Origin: Syngnathus acus
Lineage: Eukaryota > Chordata > Actinopteri > Syngnathiformes > Syngnathidae
Reading direction: 5' to 3'
DNA: 64,000 nt
NCBI RefSeq assembly: GCF_901709675.1
Contig: NC_051098.1
Span: 5,406,000-5,469,999, forward strand
The notes below the pieces were generated by a model. The model was not told where the DNA came from. It searched no databases and saw only the letters and a program-made list of their open reading frames with translations. The position numbers and the translations under genes are program-made. Of the stretch, positions 50,601 to 63,953 are shown piece after piece (within the stretch, counting starts at the first letter, position 1; the number at the start of each line of letters is the position of its first letter).

Positions 50601-53600
50601 GCTAAAGATATGGACGATTAATCAAAATTAAAGTGAAAATCATTGGAAACTACATCTGGTTTTGACATACAATCTAAGATGTGTAAAGCTAAAAACCTGT
50701 CATGTTAAGGTGAGAAATCTTCCTTAATTTCAATTACAAAATTGCTCGCACTGTAGATTGGTAAACTGTTGGCGTCATTTTGTTTAAAGCTTTCTATTCT
50801 TTAATTAATAAACCCTTCCAACTCACACACACAAGGGCGTTTTTGTTCTATTTGTGTCTTGTTAATCTGGGTCAAACAGAGTGTCATTTGTGTCCCAGTA
50901 TGGCCCTGCAGTAAAATGAGAAAATAGATGGACACACGCAGGATTAGAAAGTGGCTAATCTTAACATTCCCTAGCAGTAGGGCTGGAGCCTGGAATTTCA
51001 CAGACATCTTTTTCAAGCTATTGAGACAGAGTGACTGTCAGTAAGTTGTTTTAGCTGATCTACAGTTACTTTAAATAGTAAATGTACATTTTTTCATAGG
51101 TTTCCACATGCTCATGCTGGGAGATTAAGAAGTGCATTTTTTAAAGTTAGGGATTCCTCATCCTCTTGTGATTGGAGAGACACGCATTAAATGTGATTAA
51201 TTCAAACGCATTATATCTTCTGTGTATGCAGTGGTGAAAAATTTACTTGTTAGGTAGTACAGAAATGTGAATATAAATTGGTGTTAAGTACAGCAGATAT
51301 GTTAGCAATACAGAAAAAGAGTTATCATTGTAGTTAAGACTACAATTAAATCACAGCATGGTCACATTTTTTGCACTCAATGTCATTAGCACAAATTCTT
51401 GAACTTTCGCCACATTTTGTGATGTTCTGCTTCACCCCTACAACGGAGCTTAAATAAATGATTGTGCTGTGCCTCTTTAAAGTAAGCACAAAAGATGGAG
51501 CAAGGGCCCAATGCTTAAAAATGTTTGTCAATAAACATACTGGAATATTAAAAGACACTATGTACATGATTGCAGTGAACAGCACGATGAATTAACATAG
51601 AACAAACAAAGACTCGTACTATTTCCAATGTTATTTTGTAAGCTATTTTAGTTTATTCTGCTTTGCTTCTAAATGTCGTTAAGTTGTTTGTAAATACTTG
51701 TAGTCGAATGTGAGTTGCCTTGTGTATGAAATGTGCTTTATAAATAAAATTGCCTTGCCTTGAAGAAACATATGCATTGAGAGTAACTGGAAATAAAATA
51801 ATTTTGTAGTTAACCAGTTTTCCACAACTTTATTTTATATTTTTGTCCAGTTTACAACAATTGTTTTTATTATATTAAATTAGACGTTGCAAATCCAAAC
51901 AAAGAGGGCAGCTGTCCACATCAGTTCAAACAATAGCTTCTTGTTATGAGGCAACAGGGTCAAATGGATTAAAGATAATGGGCAACAGTGGAATTGGACT
52001 GAAACTGATATAAATAATTAAGGAGCCGTAATGTAGGGGGTCAAATGCTGTCTCTACGCCCAGTCTCTGAAAATATGATTTTTAATTCCAAGATTCATGT
52101 GAATGATTTATTCTGCTGGATGTTCAGATCACACAATTTCCGTGTATTATATTTATCTGTTGCAAATAACTTTGAGACTATGTTGAATTGTGACATGAAA
52201 TACTGACTGTTTTTGATGAATGTTTTTATTTTTTTTAAATAATTTTTTAATTTTATTTTATTTGTACGATTTTAATCTTGCTCTGTTGGTGTTGTGAGTT
52301 TTTATTTTGCAACATTTACTCTCATTAATTTAAAGATGAATAAATAAATTAATTAATGCAATATGTTGTGTATCCCTTTGTGATGTCTCTTTCCTTTGTC
52401 TGTTAAGATTTTTGAGAGTCTTGAGGCATTGTCAGCCTTCAAATCTGATTTATACATTTTTTATAAGGCATAGAGTGCTCAATTTAGATGAGCACATACA
52501 AAATATTCAATTATTGAATTCTAAGTGCTTTGTACCTACCTGAATGAATGCATTCTTGTGTGAATATAGATCATCTATTGGAAATGAGTCAGGTTTTATA
52601 AAACATCCTACACACTCATCATTAGCACTGAGTAGGTGCAAACCTGCATTTGTCTCTCAATAGTTTGTGAGTCATTTGTAGACACACATTGACAACTCCT
52701 AAATAATTGGTTTGTAATTGATGTAATACATAATTGTGAAATGCATTGCAATACGGACATTGAGTTGGTTCAAGGAGCTGGTCTATTAAATTCTCTTGTT
52801 TTATGTGTGGGATTTGCTGTCTGTTGAACTTCAACCACTTACCAAAGACAGTATGATTTTTTTATTGGACAGTCGACACACTACTTAATGAAGAGACAAG
52901 GTAAACACTTTCAAAAGACAAAACAACTCGTCAATGCAAAAGCGTCTATGAATCGAAAATGCAGAACGCTAAACATATGAAAAGAAACCCATGACAAAAT
53001 AATTTGGGATTATGCACAAAGGCATGTAAATGTGTATTTTCAGAGGAGATCTTGGAATAAGGGCTACAAAAGGCTAGAAAGAAGAAACAAGACACAGGAA
53101 CTCAAGCGCGAGACCATGAATAATAGAGCAATCAAGCACAGGGAGTGACGGGGTATGTTAAAAAAAAAGACAGAAAGAGATGCAGAGAGGAACAGTGCAA
53201 CCAGTGTTGGGTTTCATATCCATACGAACAGGAAAAGAATAGATCTTTCCGTGACATACAACCCCTTCCCCAAAGTATATCATCAATATGGCTGCTTGAA
53301 TCAAGTTTCCTATAACTGGGTGTGGATTCAATTGATAAGGCACACATGAAATGATGTGGTTACCAGTTAAAGTTTGGATTCAGATGCAGTAATTTTCTCA
53401 GTTTCCTGAATCCTACTCTTGATGCAGATATGGTGTCAAAGTCGTTGGTATTGTGAAAACATTAAATGCGCATAATACTATGTTTTGAAAAAAATAAAAA
53501 TGATTCTCCATACTGACCTGGAAAAGCAGCATAAAGCATTACTAGATTTATGCATGACAAAGTGATAACTTCCTTTGAAACAGCTTCTGAAAATACCCAA

Positions 53601-56600
53601 CTGTGAATTATTAAGTATGGTATGATTGGTATATAGGCCACAGTATTTTCTGAAATATGTTTTAAACTCAGAAAACCACATGTAAAATCAGAAATGATTG
53701 TTATATTTGCTTACACTTTATTGAGTTGTAGGAGCTGAGAGAAATCATCAATTATCCCTATTTAGCATCCAAGTCCCCTTTAATTCCCAGAACCCTCGCT
53801 AATTTAACATCTTCTCCTCCCCTTGTAGATGGTTTTTTTAAGAAGCATCATCTATCCTTTCATCACATCTCCATCCTCTTCACCTCTCTTTTCCTCCCCT
53901 TGCTTCTCTCCTTCATTTTTGCATGGGAAAGCTGAGCTCTGATTCTCTTTAATTATTATTCCCTCCATCCATGAGGATCTGAAGGCTGGGTGGGGGCTGG
54001 GTTGTTAGTGGACAGATGAGTAGAGAACTGGAAGGTTAGCGGGGGAGTGGGCATGTCGTCGTATAATTAAACATCGATTTGGGCCGATGATGAAAACAGC
54101 AGCAAGTTGCCAAACAAGAGGATTATGGGTTGGACAGCCGCCGGCTTTCTGCTGAGTTCAGCAATCCTCCAAGAGCAGAGAGGAAATGTGAAGCACGACA
54201 AGGGAGATGAGAGGCCAAAAAGATGCGAACACATGAAACGTAACTTAGTATGGAACACCAACCAGCGAATGAAAGAAGAACACACAAGAAGAACAAGATC
54301 TGTGAGGCAGGAAAACTGTTTGAGAGCAAACATTCCATTTTCTAAGCAGGAAGTGGAAGACATAATGAGCACAGGAAAACACACAAGTTTTACAAAGCAG
54401 AAGGAGGGATAGACTAACATACAGACAAAGAAAAAGATGAAAAAGCCTACATAGGAGATGTACATATGACAAATAGGACCAAGCTTTTTGGTGTCTGTGA
54501 ACTGTTGACTCATGCAGTTGCCACAACAAATACCACACCGTGTGCCCATCCTAGTATAGCTGAGCCTCAATTTTACACGGACTTTGGGGTACAAAATTTG
54601 GGAATCATGTAAACCTTGAACGCGCGCACGTTGTTTAGAAAGTCTTGAAAGGAGAAAAAGTTTCAGAATCATGCATACGAGTGTATCTGGAAATTGTTCT
54701 GGGTGAAAATTAATACGATATAATTCACCATGTAATTATTGTAGTCAACCTGCCTCTGCTTACTGCTGGTGGGTTTGACCGATTGTGCAAATGTACAACC
54801 TTTATTTTATCGCTGTGGTCTTGTCTTTTCGTCCATTTAAACTACGACAGAAAGAATTGGGGTCCATGACCAAACCATGTTAGACAGAAAGTCGCGTAGA
54901 ATCTCAGTGCGTAAAATCAATGCTTAGCTATATGTGCATATGTGTCTTAGTTTTGCCACAAAATCAGAAATGCAGCGGCACACCAAGAACATTCAATTAA
55001 TATAGGCCAGAGCCAAACGGTAAACATAAAGCTTACGTATGTTAGTGTGTTTGTGTGCTAGCAGGAATATGAAAAAGGACACAATAACAGTTTATATAGA
55101 GAGCGGTAGGGTACAGGCCAAGGATAAAACTATTGAACCGCTCTCTTATTGACACCACAGCATCCTCCACCAAGGCCAAACTGTTTACAAGACTGAGCGC
55201 AGATTCAATACAGTAATTCCTTTTTGGTCTGTGGACCACCCCTGTAGAAATATTTAAGGCAACCTTTGAGTACTACAGCAGTCGCAAAGACTGTGCTTCC
55301 TTGGCAGAGGTAACAAAACCATGTAGCAAACAAACTTTTTTTTGTAAACAACAGTCTGTGTAGCTTTGTGAAGCCTCAAATCAGATAAAGGAATTCATGT
55401 ATATAGAAATATTAAAAGCAAGTAGACTGAATGCCATATTTTAACGGATAAAGTCACACAAATGAGCTGGAATTCATATTTTTTCGCCATTAACACATGT
55501 AAGACGTGTATACAATTCCCTACTGCATACAAATCATCTTATTTCCCCACATAAACCGCAATATGCATACTACTGCTTCATCACCTGCCCCCGACGCTAT
55601 CCCCTTTGAGACCCAGTTATCACCCACCAACACACACACGCACGCACACACACACATACATGCAGATGTCACTCGTTTTAATTAACATGAATACTCTGGG
55701 CAATGAAATGTGGGTGGATTTCATGGAAGACTGCACTGAGCAGCAACTGCGATGCGCACAATCTACCACCGGGAAGTAATGTGAGCAGTCCGAATGAAAC
55801 CCCTGTGGTCTTGTCTGTAATAAGTGTTGAACATGCTTGCAAGTCAAATGAGGAATATACAGTTCCTGATATATTTTATGTCTTGCCTATACAGTTTACG
55901 GGTCTTTAAGATTTGGACATTATCGTGACTCAGGAAAATGTGCACTCTCTTTTACAAAAGAAGTTTCCCGGACAGAAAACAAGAGCTCCAATGGCATACG
56001 TTGATTAGAACCTTTTGATATTTGATGTTAATTTCACCCATCATATCAAGAACTGCAATGGAAATGCAATAAATACACAGAGCTACATATTACAGTCCAC
56101 CTGAACTGCATAGGAATCGTAAAGAGTTTTTTTCTATAATTGTACAAGGTGTCTGCACTCCTTACATGCAGTTCTCCAACATTGTTACACGGTAGAGTGC
56201 TTTAACACACGACTCAATATTTTCCCAAACTGCTCCTTGTGTGCTCAGTTTTGAAGCAGGAGAACATAGTGGACTTCCACTAGGTGACACCGGTTATGCA
56301 CAAACACAATACTTATTTGCTCCTTATCTACATCCACCAATGCCTGAAGGTACTGGATAGTCACTAGGGGAACTGCTATGCCTCATAATTACCTCAAACA
56401 TCATGTTTGCATAGATCCACAGAGTGAACATTACAATCACCAAAGTGTGTCAATTTCAGAGACAGCCAATGACAGAACTGGATACACGTAAAGAAACATA
56501 GACAGAATTTCTAGGAGCAGCTATTGGTGGCCACAGTTTAAGAGCTCTGCTTTTTGGAGATGATATGGTTCTGTTGGCCTCATCAAGCCGCAATTTTCAA

Positions 56601-59600
56601 TTCGCACTGGAGCGGTTCACAGTCAAGTGTGAAACGGTTGGGATGAAAATCAACACTTCCAAATCTGAGACCCTGGGACTCAGTCGGAAAAGGGTGGGAA
56701 GTGCTCTTTCTAGGTCGGAAATGAGAATGAACAAAAACAAGATTAAATGATTTTGAGATGGAAGAGATTATATCATGATGTGTGTCTGGATTTGTTTCAA
56801 CACAAAAAAACTGCACTGGAAGAGTTTCTGTTTTGCGCACCAATCCAGTATACTATTTCCATGTTTTCCTTATACCATGTACCCTTTCGTTCTGTGCCCT
56901 ATATTTCCGTCACACTTCTTTTGTCAAAGCAAAGTGCTTCAGTCTTGCTAATGGATATTGACCAAAGACAGACAGGCCGCTGGAAGAACTACACAAGCAT
57001 GCCCACTTATTGTGCATTGCTTTTGATTTTGTTCTCCAAAAAGGCTATGCGGTGACACATCCTATAATGGACTCTCATAGGTTATGAGCATGATATTAAG
57101 ATAAATCACAAAGATAGCCATGAGATGAATTTAGACTTTAAGGGGAAAAAAATCACGCATACTTTCCATAGGATAGGATCCTATTCACTCATGGTTATCA
57201 GCATTTAAAGTACCGTATTGGCCTGAATATAAGACGGAGTTTTTTGCATTGAAATAAGACTGAAAAAGTGGCGGTCGTCTTACATTCGGGGTCTAGACAT
57301 TATACCCATTCACAACACTAGATGGCGCCAGATATCTTTTAAGCAAACGCTGAACTTAACTCCCGAGGCCAAAGCGAACCCCTGTCACGAAGAATAAAAA
57401 TAAAAATAGCGGTAGCACGAAGAAAAAAAATAAAAAAATAGCGGTAAGAAAGAAAAGAGAAGAAAATAAGAGAGTTTGTATTATTTTATTGCAATGTTTT
57501 TCCTTATTCAGATTTGTTTCAAGACTACAGTTACAGTTATTGCAATTTTGTTGTTTTATCACAGTAGATTGGTTTATTTACATTTCAAAAACCAGAAGCC
57601 ATTCATTTACAAATGTAATTGCACTTTAGTTTACATATTTAAATGTTCAGATATTAAGATGTGATAGACAGTTTTTGCATGATTTGAATGAGGCAAAATA
57701 ACATGCTTTTTCTCTCGAATAGATTGTTATAATCATTTGTTTCAGATGTAGTGTAATTTCTTTCTGTATAAAAATTAAATTTGGTGTTCAAAAATTCTTT
57801 TTTCAAACTTGAGTTTTGAAAAAGAGGGGGTCGTCTTATAATCAGGATTGTCTTATATTCGGGCCAATACGGTAAATACACAAATAATAACCAACTATTT
57901 TTTTAATGATTAATAGTCGTGTTGGTTAGTGTTTCTGTGTGTGTGAAAATGATGCACAGTGTTAGTAAAAAAATGGGATTTTTGCTGGGCCGTATTTTTC
58001 CTCATTTTTTTGTATATTGTTTAGTTTCCTGCTGACAATGGAAACAGTAAAGCTGGAAAGATCACTTTTATACAGGATAGAAACATGCATACCCCTACCT
58101 TAATGTGTGCCCACTCACTACATTCACACTAAAATACAGATAACTTTCCATTTGTGGTCTAACCTGACATTGCCCATGTGTTGCTATGGAAACCTGTGAG
58201 TATCTCTCAGTACCAGAAACTAACAAGGCTTTTCCAGGATTTCTAAAACATCTGTTTAATGAGAAGCTCTGCTGTGTTCAAAGTAAATATTAATGTAAGT
58301 AAAATGAAGTTAAAATGAAGTTAAAATGCCAAAGAAATTAAATAAGTACACATAAAACATAATCTGTAATACTGACAATTAAAAAAAAAAATCAAGAAAA
58401 TTAACATTATAGTAACTTGTCACCCTTCTCAAATTTAGCTTGCTAGATTATCTATAGCAATGTTCCACTGCAGAACTCTTCATATTTTCAGTTGATTAGA
58501 CATTTGATCTTGCATGACTGGCTAATCTCCATGTGTATCATCATCTGCTCTCACCACAAGGCAGCAGCAGAACAGAACAGCCGTGATTATCAAACAAGCA
58601 AATGCGCACAGAAACTCAGCAGCACATATGCAGACACTTAAGAGATTTTCCTAACATGCGTAAAGATTGCTTATGCGAGGAAACATTTATACGTAAATAA
58701 CAATTTAGACATGTAGACAGACCAACCTGTACACCAGTGTGTCATCCCCTGAGCTGTTGTATTGGACCTGGAACATCCTGACGCCTGACATTGTTGTCTG
58801 ACTGCTCCATCTAATGAGGGCAGAGTTTCCTGTCAGCTCCACCAAGGAAACCCTGCGATCTCCTGTTCTGGTCTCGTTGTTAGGCATCAAGACCTTTGAT
58901 GAGGTTAGGATGTCAGAAGGAGCTGGTTCTCTGGTCTCTGATGGGTCTCTGCTACGACTTGTGCTGTTTGCCAGATGGGGCATTGGCGTTACAACCAGTT
59001 CCACTCTTCCTGTGGATTCACCGGCCGCATTAGAGGCAATACAGGTGAAGTTCCCCGCATCCTTGAGAGAGGTAACATTGATATCCAAGCTTCCGTTTGG
59101 GAAAACCAAGGTTCTGAAAGAAATCACAAATAAATATTTGTCAAATTTTATTATTTAAATATTTAACCCTGAAAAAAAAAACAGTTGGACATTTGGTTGC
59201 AATATCTGCCATGACGTCAACGGTTCTGAATTGAAGTCTTGGTCCAGACATTTCCATATTTTCATCTTGCATAATTTAGTATATATAGTATATACATACC
59301 TTGTGCCATTTGAGATTAGTCGACCTTCAGGACTGATCCAATGGACTTCTGGTTCTGGATCCCCATTTGCTTTACATTTGAGACTGGCAGGCTGGCCCTC
59401 CATAATCAGAGTCTGAGGTGACTTGCGGGTTAATACTGGCGGATCACAAATAAATTCCTAAGAGAAGAAAGCATACGTTTAAATCACCCGTTGGATTTCC
59501 TCCCTTTTAGTTTTTTAAATTGTCATACATATGTATACGTACGAAATAAAATCTCACCTCTTCAGGTATTGTCCAGAAGTATTTGGCACTAAGGTCTGGA

Positions 59601-61457
59601 GGTGAAGCACACGTCTCCAAGTCATCTTCTCGGGTTAACCTCCTCAACCACAGAAGTTCACAATTGCAATGGAGAGGGTTTCCACCAAAACTCAGAACTA
59701 AGGATGACAGGGGGCTTCCTCTGGATTTTGCATAAACTGGGATTCTCAGGAACAGAGGGTCAGGAGGAATTTTTTTCAGTTTGTTGGATGTCATATCAAG
59801 CCTGTGAAATTAAAGTGAACACCCTTAAAACTGCTGGGTTAAAAATTGGACCGACCCAGGAGGTTGATCCAACTTTGGGTTGTTTTGCAAAAAAATAACA
59901 AACATTGTTGAGTTGTTTTGAACAAAAACTGGGATTACCTGGCAAGTTTGTGTAGGTTGGTGAAAACTCCTTGAGGAACATTTTCAATAAGGTTATGATC
60001 CATATTTAAGGTATTGACGTTTGTTAGGCGTCCAATAGTGTCCCAAGGAACATTAGCAAGATTATTGTAGCTGAGGTCCAAATCCTCCAGTGTGGACAGG
60101 AAGTCATCAAAAGCATGGGGAGATATGAAGTGGAGCTGGTTATTGGCCAGAATTAGATGGCGAAGGTTGGTGAGGCCTTTGAAATGATCGTCCTAAATGA
60201 AGCAAAAATAAATAAATACCTACATGAATAAAATATGTTTAATATCAAACACATCTTCAAAATAATACTAGATTGAGTGGATTTACTCGATTTAGCAAAG
60301 CCCTCAATTTGCTTGTTCCTGCCTTATGGCTTAATACTGATCCTCCTTTAATGCTGACTTCACAACTAAGACTGTGGTAACTTAAAACAAACTTGTTCAA
60401 ACTCCATCAAGCATGAACATTCTTTTTTTTAACATTGGCTTCAGTCCATTTGCAGCTAAACACTGATTAGGTTCACTTCTGCTCAAGTGTGAAAGCTACA
60501 CTCACCATCAGTCAAATGACAAAAATATCAATCCATCAATTTTCTATACCATTCAATAATGTTTTAGGTGAGCTGGAGTCTATCCTAGCTGCATCCGAGT
60601 GAGAGGTGTTTTACATCCAATATCGCCACCAGCCAATTGCAGGGCAAACTCTATAGACAATCAACCACTCATACTCATATTCAGACCTAGAGGGTAATGA
60701 ACCTTACAGTACATGCATATTTTAGGAATGCGAGGCGAAGCCCGAGTACTCGGAGAAAGCACAAAGAGAACATATATGTGAACTCCACACTGTTGCGAAC
60801 GGAGCTCGGATTTGAATCTCCAACCTTCGAGTTGGATGCATTAACCAAAATCAAAGTGCTAACTAAAATTACTGGGTGGGTCACCTTTGGACTAAATGTA
60901 ACCAATTGTATGTATGTGACTTCAATATCCAAAATCTAGATGTAATAATTCAAAACAGAATCCACCTATGCTGTGCGTTTACCTTAATAACAGTTAACCT
61001 ATTTGAGTCTATATGGAGGGCTCTAAGTCGCCGCAGGTCACTGAAAGCTGAAGGGAGTATCTGACTGATGGTGTTTCTGGACAACGTCAGATGCAACAAG
61101 CTGGTCATGTTTGCAAAGTCCTTCCTCCGGACAGCTGGAAAAGAGCAGACGCAAAATTAGTACCTAGAATGGCTGAAACCCTTAAAAGAAATTTGTTTAT
61201 AATGGCTTGTATGGAAATATTTTAATCTGTGGAGTGACTTCACAGGTTGCCACACTACCTGTGATGAAGTTCTCTTGAAGACGAAGCTCCACGGTACGTC
61301 GGTCTATAGCAACAGGAACAAATAGCAACCCTGTCTTAGAGCAGAGAATAGCGAGCGATGGCGACAGACTCTGGCACATACAACGTTTCGGACAATGTTG
61401 TCCCTTGCATGCTGCCGCCAGCAACAGCAAAGACAACCACAGCCGTTCCATCATCAT
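37972..61457 (-). CDS. lrfn3: LRFN/SALM family synaptic adhesion protein, best fit LRFN3 (SALM4); seven coding exons
   Basis: Spliced CDS of 2,076 nt (691 residues): 61457-61259, 61134-60983, 60192-59939, 59801-59558, 59457-59300, 59113-58727, 38653-37972. Every junction is GT-AG and keeps frame. Domains seen: signal peptide 1-19; LRRNT with C22, C26, C28, C39; seven LRRs (55-210); LRRCT with NPLHCNC at 243, C266 and C287; Ig domain with C311, W323, C360; fibronectin III about 423-513; transmembrane helix about 530-553; tail 556-691. N-glycosylation sequons lie at N75, N333, N342, N348, N357, N385, N415 and N455. Family knowledge: SALMs are neuronal type I adhesion proteins that shape neurites and synapses; LRFN1, 2 and 4 end in a PDZ ligand and LRFN3 and 5 do not. 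This tail ends TDKEHR, with no PDZ ligand. Compared from memory, RGSP before the LRRCT, FPNG in the Ig, LANSTS and TATRPLGC favour LRFN3; the transmembrane stretch looks like LRFN5. Family assignment is near certain, paralogue about 70%. Confidence 0.93.
38861..40166 (+). mobile_element. Composite 1.3-kb inverted-repeat element, copy 2, inside the last lrfn3 intron
   Basis: Outer ends TACCGTATTTTTCGGACTAT and AGTTCGAAAAATACGGTA. Same order as copy 1: pogo-like terminus, perfect CRE at 39,039-39,046, acidic-codon module, 118-bp minisatellite (39,223-39,540), AATAAA at 39,705-39,710, second CRE at 39,794-39,801, variant TTACGTCA at 39,928-39,935. The plus orientation of its poly(A) signal is antisense to lrfn3, so it should not end lrfn3 transcripts. 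Its near edge lies 207 bp upstream (in gene direction) of the last coding exon, close enough to include or displace the branch-point region. Confidence 0.88.
39223..39540 (+). repeat. 118-bp GC-rich minisatellite in composite copy 2 (about 2.7 units)
   Basis: Units start at 39,223, 39,341 and 39,459. Same period and almost the same unit number as copy 1, so the array was already present when the element spread. The 152-codon frame over this region (39,153-39,611) is open because the unit lacks stops in all three frames. Confidence 0.9.
40167..43705. other. Intronic stretch; microsatellites and an AT-rich, homeodomain-site-rich segment
   Basis: (GT)n-type tract at 42,137-42,196 and (CA)n at 42,915-42,936. 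The segments 42,540-42,900 and 43,000-43,110 are free of simple repeats and rich in TAAT/ATTA and ATGCAT motifs, which could mark an enhancer. No coding sequence recognised. Confidence 0.45.
43706..43980 (-). mobile_element. 3' end of a minus-strand non-LTR retrotransposon
   Basis: On the minus strand the block ends CTATATAAATAAACTTGACT plus further ACTTG units (AATAAA at 43,727-43,722 followed by a CTTGA-type tail to 43,706). The upstream part holds GAAGCCCTTTGAGACTTGCC and GGGGGATCCTCGCATC, a pattern I recognise as a widespread fish LINE/SINE 3' region. It lies 40 bp from the next MITE. Confidence 0.7.
44020..44305. mobile_element. MITE, AAGGCGCACC-type (286 bp)
   Basis: Ends TACCGTATTTTCTGCACTAT and ATAGTGCGGAACATACGGTA with GGCGCACCGGATTATAA subterminal repeats. 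The centre (TAACTCACCGTTGCTAGAAC) differs from the other three copies, so it is a distinct subfamily. Confidence 0.88.
44306..51639. other. Intronic stretch; hairpin, ATT repeat, possible enhancers
   Basis: Perfect 13-bp inverted repeat GCACGGTTCAGCC/GGCTGAACCGTGC with a 12-base loop at 46,170-46,207. (ATT)n at 48,118-48,142. Segments 47,400-47,530 and 50,030-50,140 are unique-looking and rich in homeodomain-type sites. No exon recognised. Confidence 0.45.
51640..51763 (+). mobile_element. 3' end of a plus-strand non-LTR retrotransposon
   Basis: Ends GTGCTTTATAAATAAAATTG followed by CCTTGCCTTG: AATAAA at 51,743-51,748 and a short (CTTGC) tail. Only the 3' terminus is recognisable. Confidence 0.65.
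51764..56519. other. Intronic stretch, no exon recognised
   Basis: Contains T- and TTTA-rich runs at 52,228-52,262 and a CA tract at 55,629-55,657. The 201-codon minus-strand frame at 54,067-54,672 has no domain; it overlaps a frame on the other strand and lies across purine-rich DNA. No repeat family recognised. Confidence 0.45.
56520..56750 (+). pseudogene. LINE reverse transcriptase fragment with FGDDM box
   Basis: The plus strand reads [17 protein letters not shown], then [20 protein letters not shown] and [10 protein letters not shown], matching the RT catalytic region (F/YADD) and following helix of a fish LINE family distinct from the one at 3,880-5,150. The alanine of the box is changed to glycine. 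Only about 75 codons remain. Confidence 0.8.
57211..57874. mobile_element. Third-family inverted-repeat element (ATAAGACG type, 664 bp)
   Basis: Ends TACCGTATTGGCCTGAATAT and ATATTCGGGCCAATACGGTA. Subterminal GTCTTA(C/T)ATTCGGG and GTCGTCTTATAATCAGG repeats face inward. An interior CACTAGATGGCGCCAGATAT block and A-rich runs carry no gene. Confidence 0.85.
57875..58726. other. Intronic stretch beside lrfn3 exon 6, nothing recognised
   Basis: AT-rich, with a GTTAAAATGAA direct repeat near 58,305-58,325. No coding or mobile sequence seen. Confidence 0.5.
58727..59113 (-). CDS. lrfn3: lrfn3 coding exon 6: second half of Ig domain, linker, first half of FN3
   Basis: Acceptor TTTCTTTCAG, donor GTTGGT; 387 nt coding R336-Y464 plus two bases of R465. 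It has the second Ig cysteine C360 ([12 protein letters not shown]), a Ser/Thr-rich linker with sequons N385 and N415, and the FN3 start with ALIRW and MFQVQYNSS...LVYR. The FN3 domain is cut after VYR, as I remember for mammalian family members. Confidence 0.95.
59300..59457 (-). CDS. lrfn3: lrfn3 coding exon 5: LRRCT end and first half of Ig domain
   Basis: Acceptor TCTCTTAG, donor GTATGT; 158 nt coding E284-T335 plus two bases of R336. It supplies the fourth LRRCT cysteine C287 (EFICDPP), then the Ig B-strand cysteine C311 (SLKCKA) and the core tryptophan W323 (VHWISPEG). The exon splits the Ig domain. Confidence 0.93.
59558..59801 (-). CDS. lrfn3: lrfn3 coding exon 4: LRR7 and LRRCT
   Basis: Acceptor TTTCACAG, donor GTGAGA; 244 nt coding R202-E283. 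It holds the last repeat ([11 protein letters not shown] spans the junction), the PPDPLF linker and the LRRCT core [17 protein letters not shown] with DDLETC. The RGSP...LVLSFGG linker is the best paralogue clue toward LRFN3. Confidence 0.94.
59939..60192 (-). CDS. lrfn3: lrfn3 coding exon 3: LRR4-LRR6
   Basis: Acceptor CATTTAG, donor GTAATC; 254 nt coding residues 118-201 plus two bases of R202. Repeats seen are [22 protein letters not shown] and [11 protein letters not shown]. The NVNTL and LHKLAR wording resembles LRFN3 more than LRFN5 (recalled, not aligned). Confidence 0.92.
60193..60982 (-). other. lrfn3 intron 2 with an old minus-strand tRNA-type SINE at about 60,566-60,850
   Basis: This 790-bp intron separates LRR3 from LRR4. 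Its middle, read on the minus strand, matches the SINE seen intact at 15,507-15,870: a decayed B box (GATTCAAATCC), the GTGTGGAGTT-type block and the GATAGACTCCAGC block in the right order. It is much diverged and so old. The insertion explains why this intron is several times longer than the other four small ones. Confidence 0.65.
60983..61134 (-). CDS. lrfn3: lrfn3 coding exon 2: LRR2-LRR3
   Basis: Acceptor TTTTCCAG, donor GTAAAC. This 152-nt exon completes A67 and runs to K117 (phase 0 end). It carries two repeats, [11 protein letters not shown] and [11 protein letters not shown], plus the family-typical DFANMT sequence that gives the N75 sequon. It is not visible as an open reading frame of its own because it has no internal start and is short. 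Confidence 0.92.
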
Positions 61458-61475
61458 CCACCAGAAACAAGGCCA
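61259..61475 (-). CDS. lrfn3: lrfn3 first coding exon: signal peptide, LRRNT, start of LRR1
   Basis: The exon appears to begin at 61475 after a pyrimidine-rich acceptor (CTTTCTTCCAG), leaving 18 nt of 5' UTR before the ATG at 61457. Three ATGs in a row precede ERLW; I take the first, and the second or third would remove only one or two residues. The frame is open back to the acceptor (codons W P C F W W), so a start further upstream cannot be strictly excluded, but the hydrophobic run [11 protein letters not shown] ending before Q20 is a normal signal peptide. The exon codes residues 1-66 plus one base and ends at 61259 before donor GTAGTG (phase 1). The first three LRRNT cysteines (C22, C26, C28) fit CPxxCxC, with C39 following. 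Confidence 0.92.

Positions 61476-63953
<2,478 letters not shown>

Larger units (their letters stand above)
38654..58726 (-). other. lrfn3 large intron (20,073 bp)
   Basis: Lies between donor GTTGGT and acceptor TTTTCTAG. It contains a 1.3-kb composite element, one GCGCACC-type MITE, LINE 3' ends on both strands, a third-family inverted-repeat element and a LINE RT fragment, listed separately. I found no convincing exon in it on either strand. Confidence 0.85.

Noticed and set aside
54067-54672. 201-codon minus-strand open frame, the second longest in the window
   Set aside because: No domain, no splice or promoter context, and it overlaps a 101-codon frame on the other strand across purine-rich intronic DNA. 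Looks like chance openness.
58814-59158. 114-codon plus-strand frame opposite lrfn3 exon 6
   Set aside because: Antisense shadow of a real exon with clear Ig/FN3 content on the minus strand; likewise 37,985-38,245 and 59,602-59,898.
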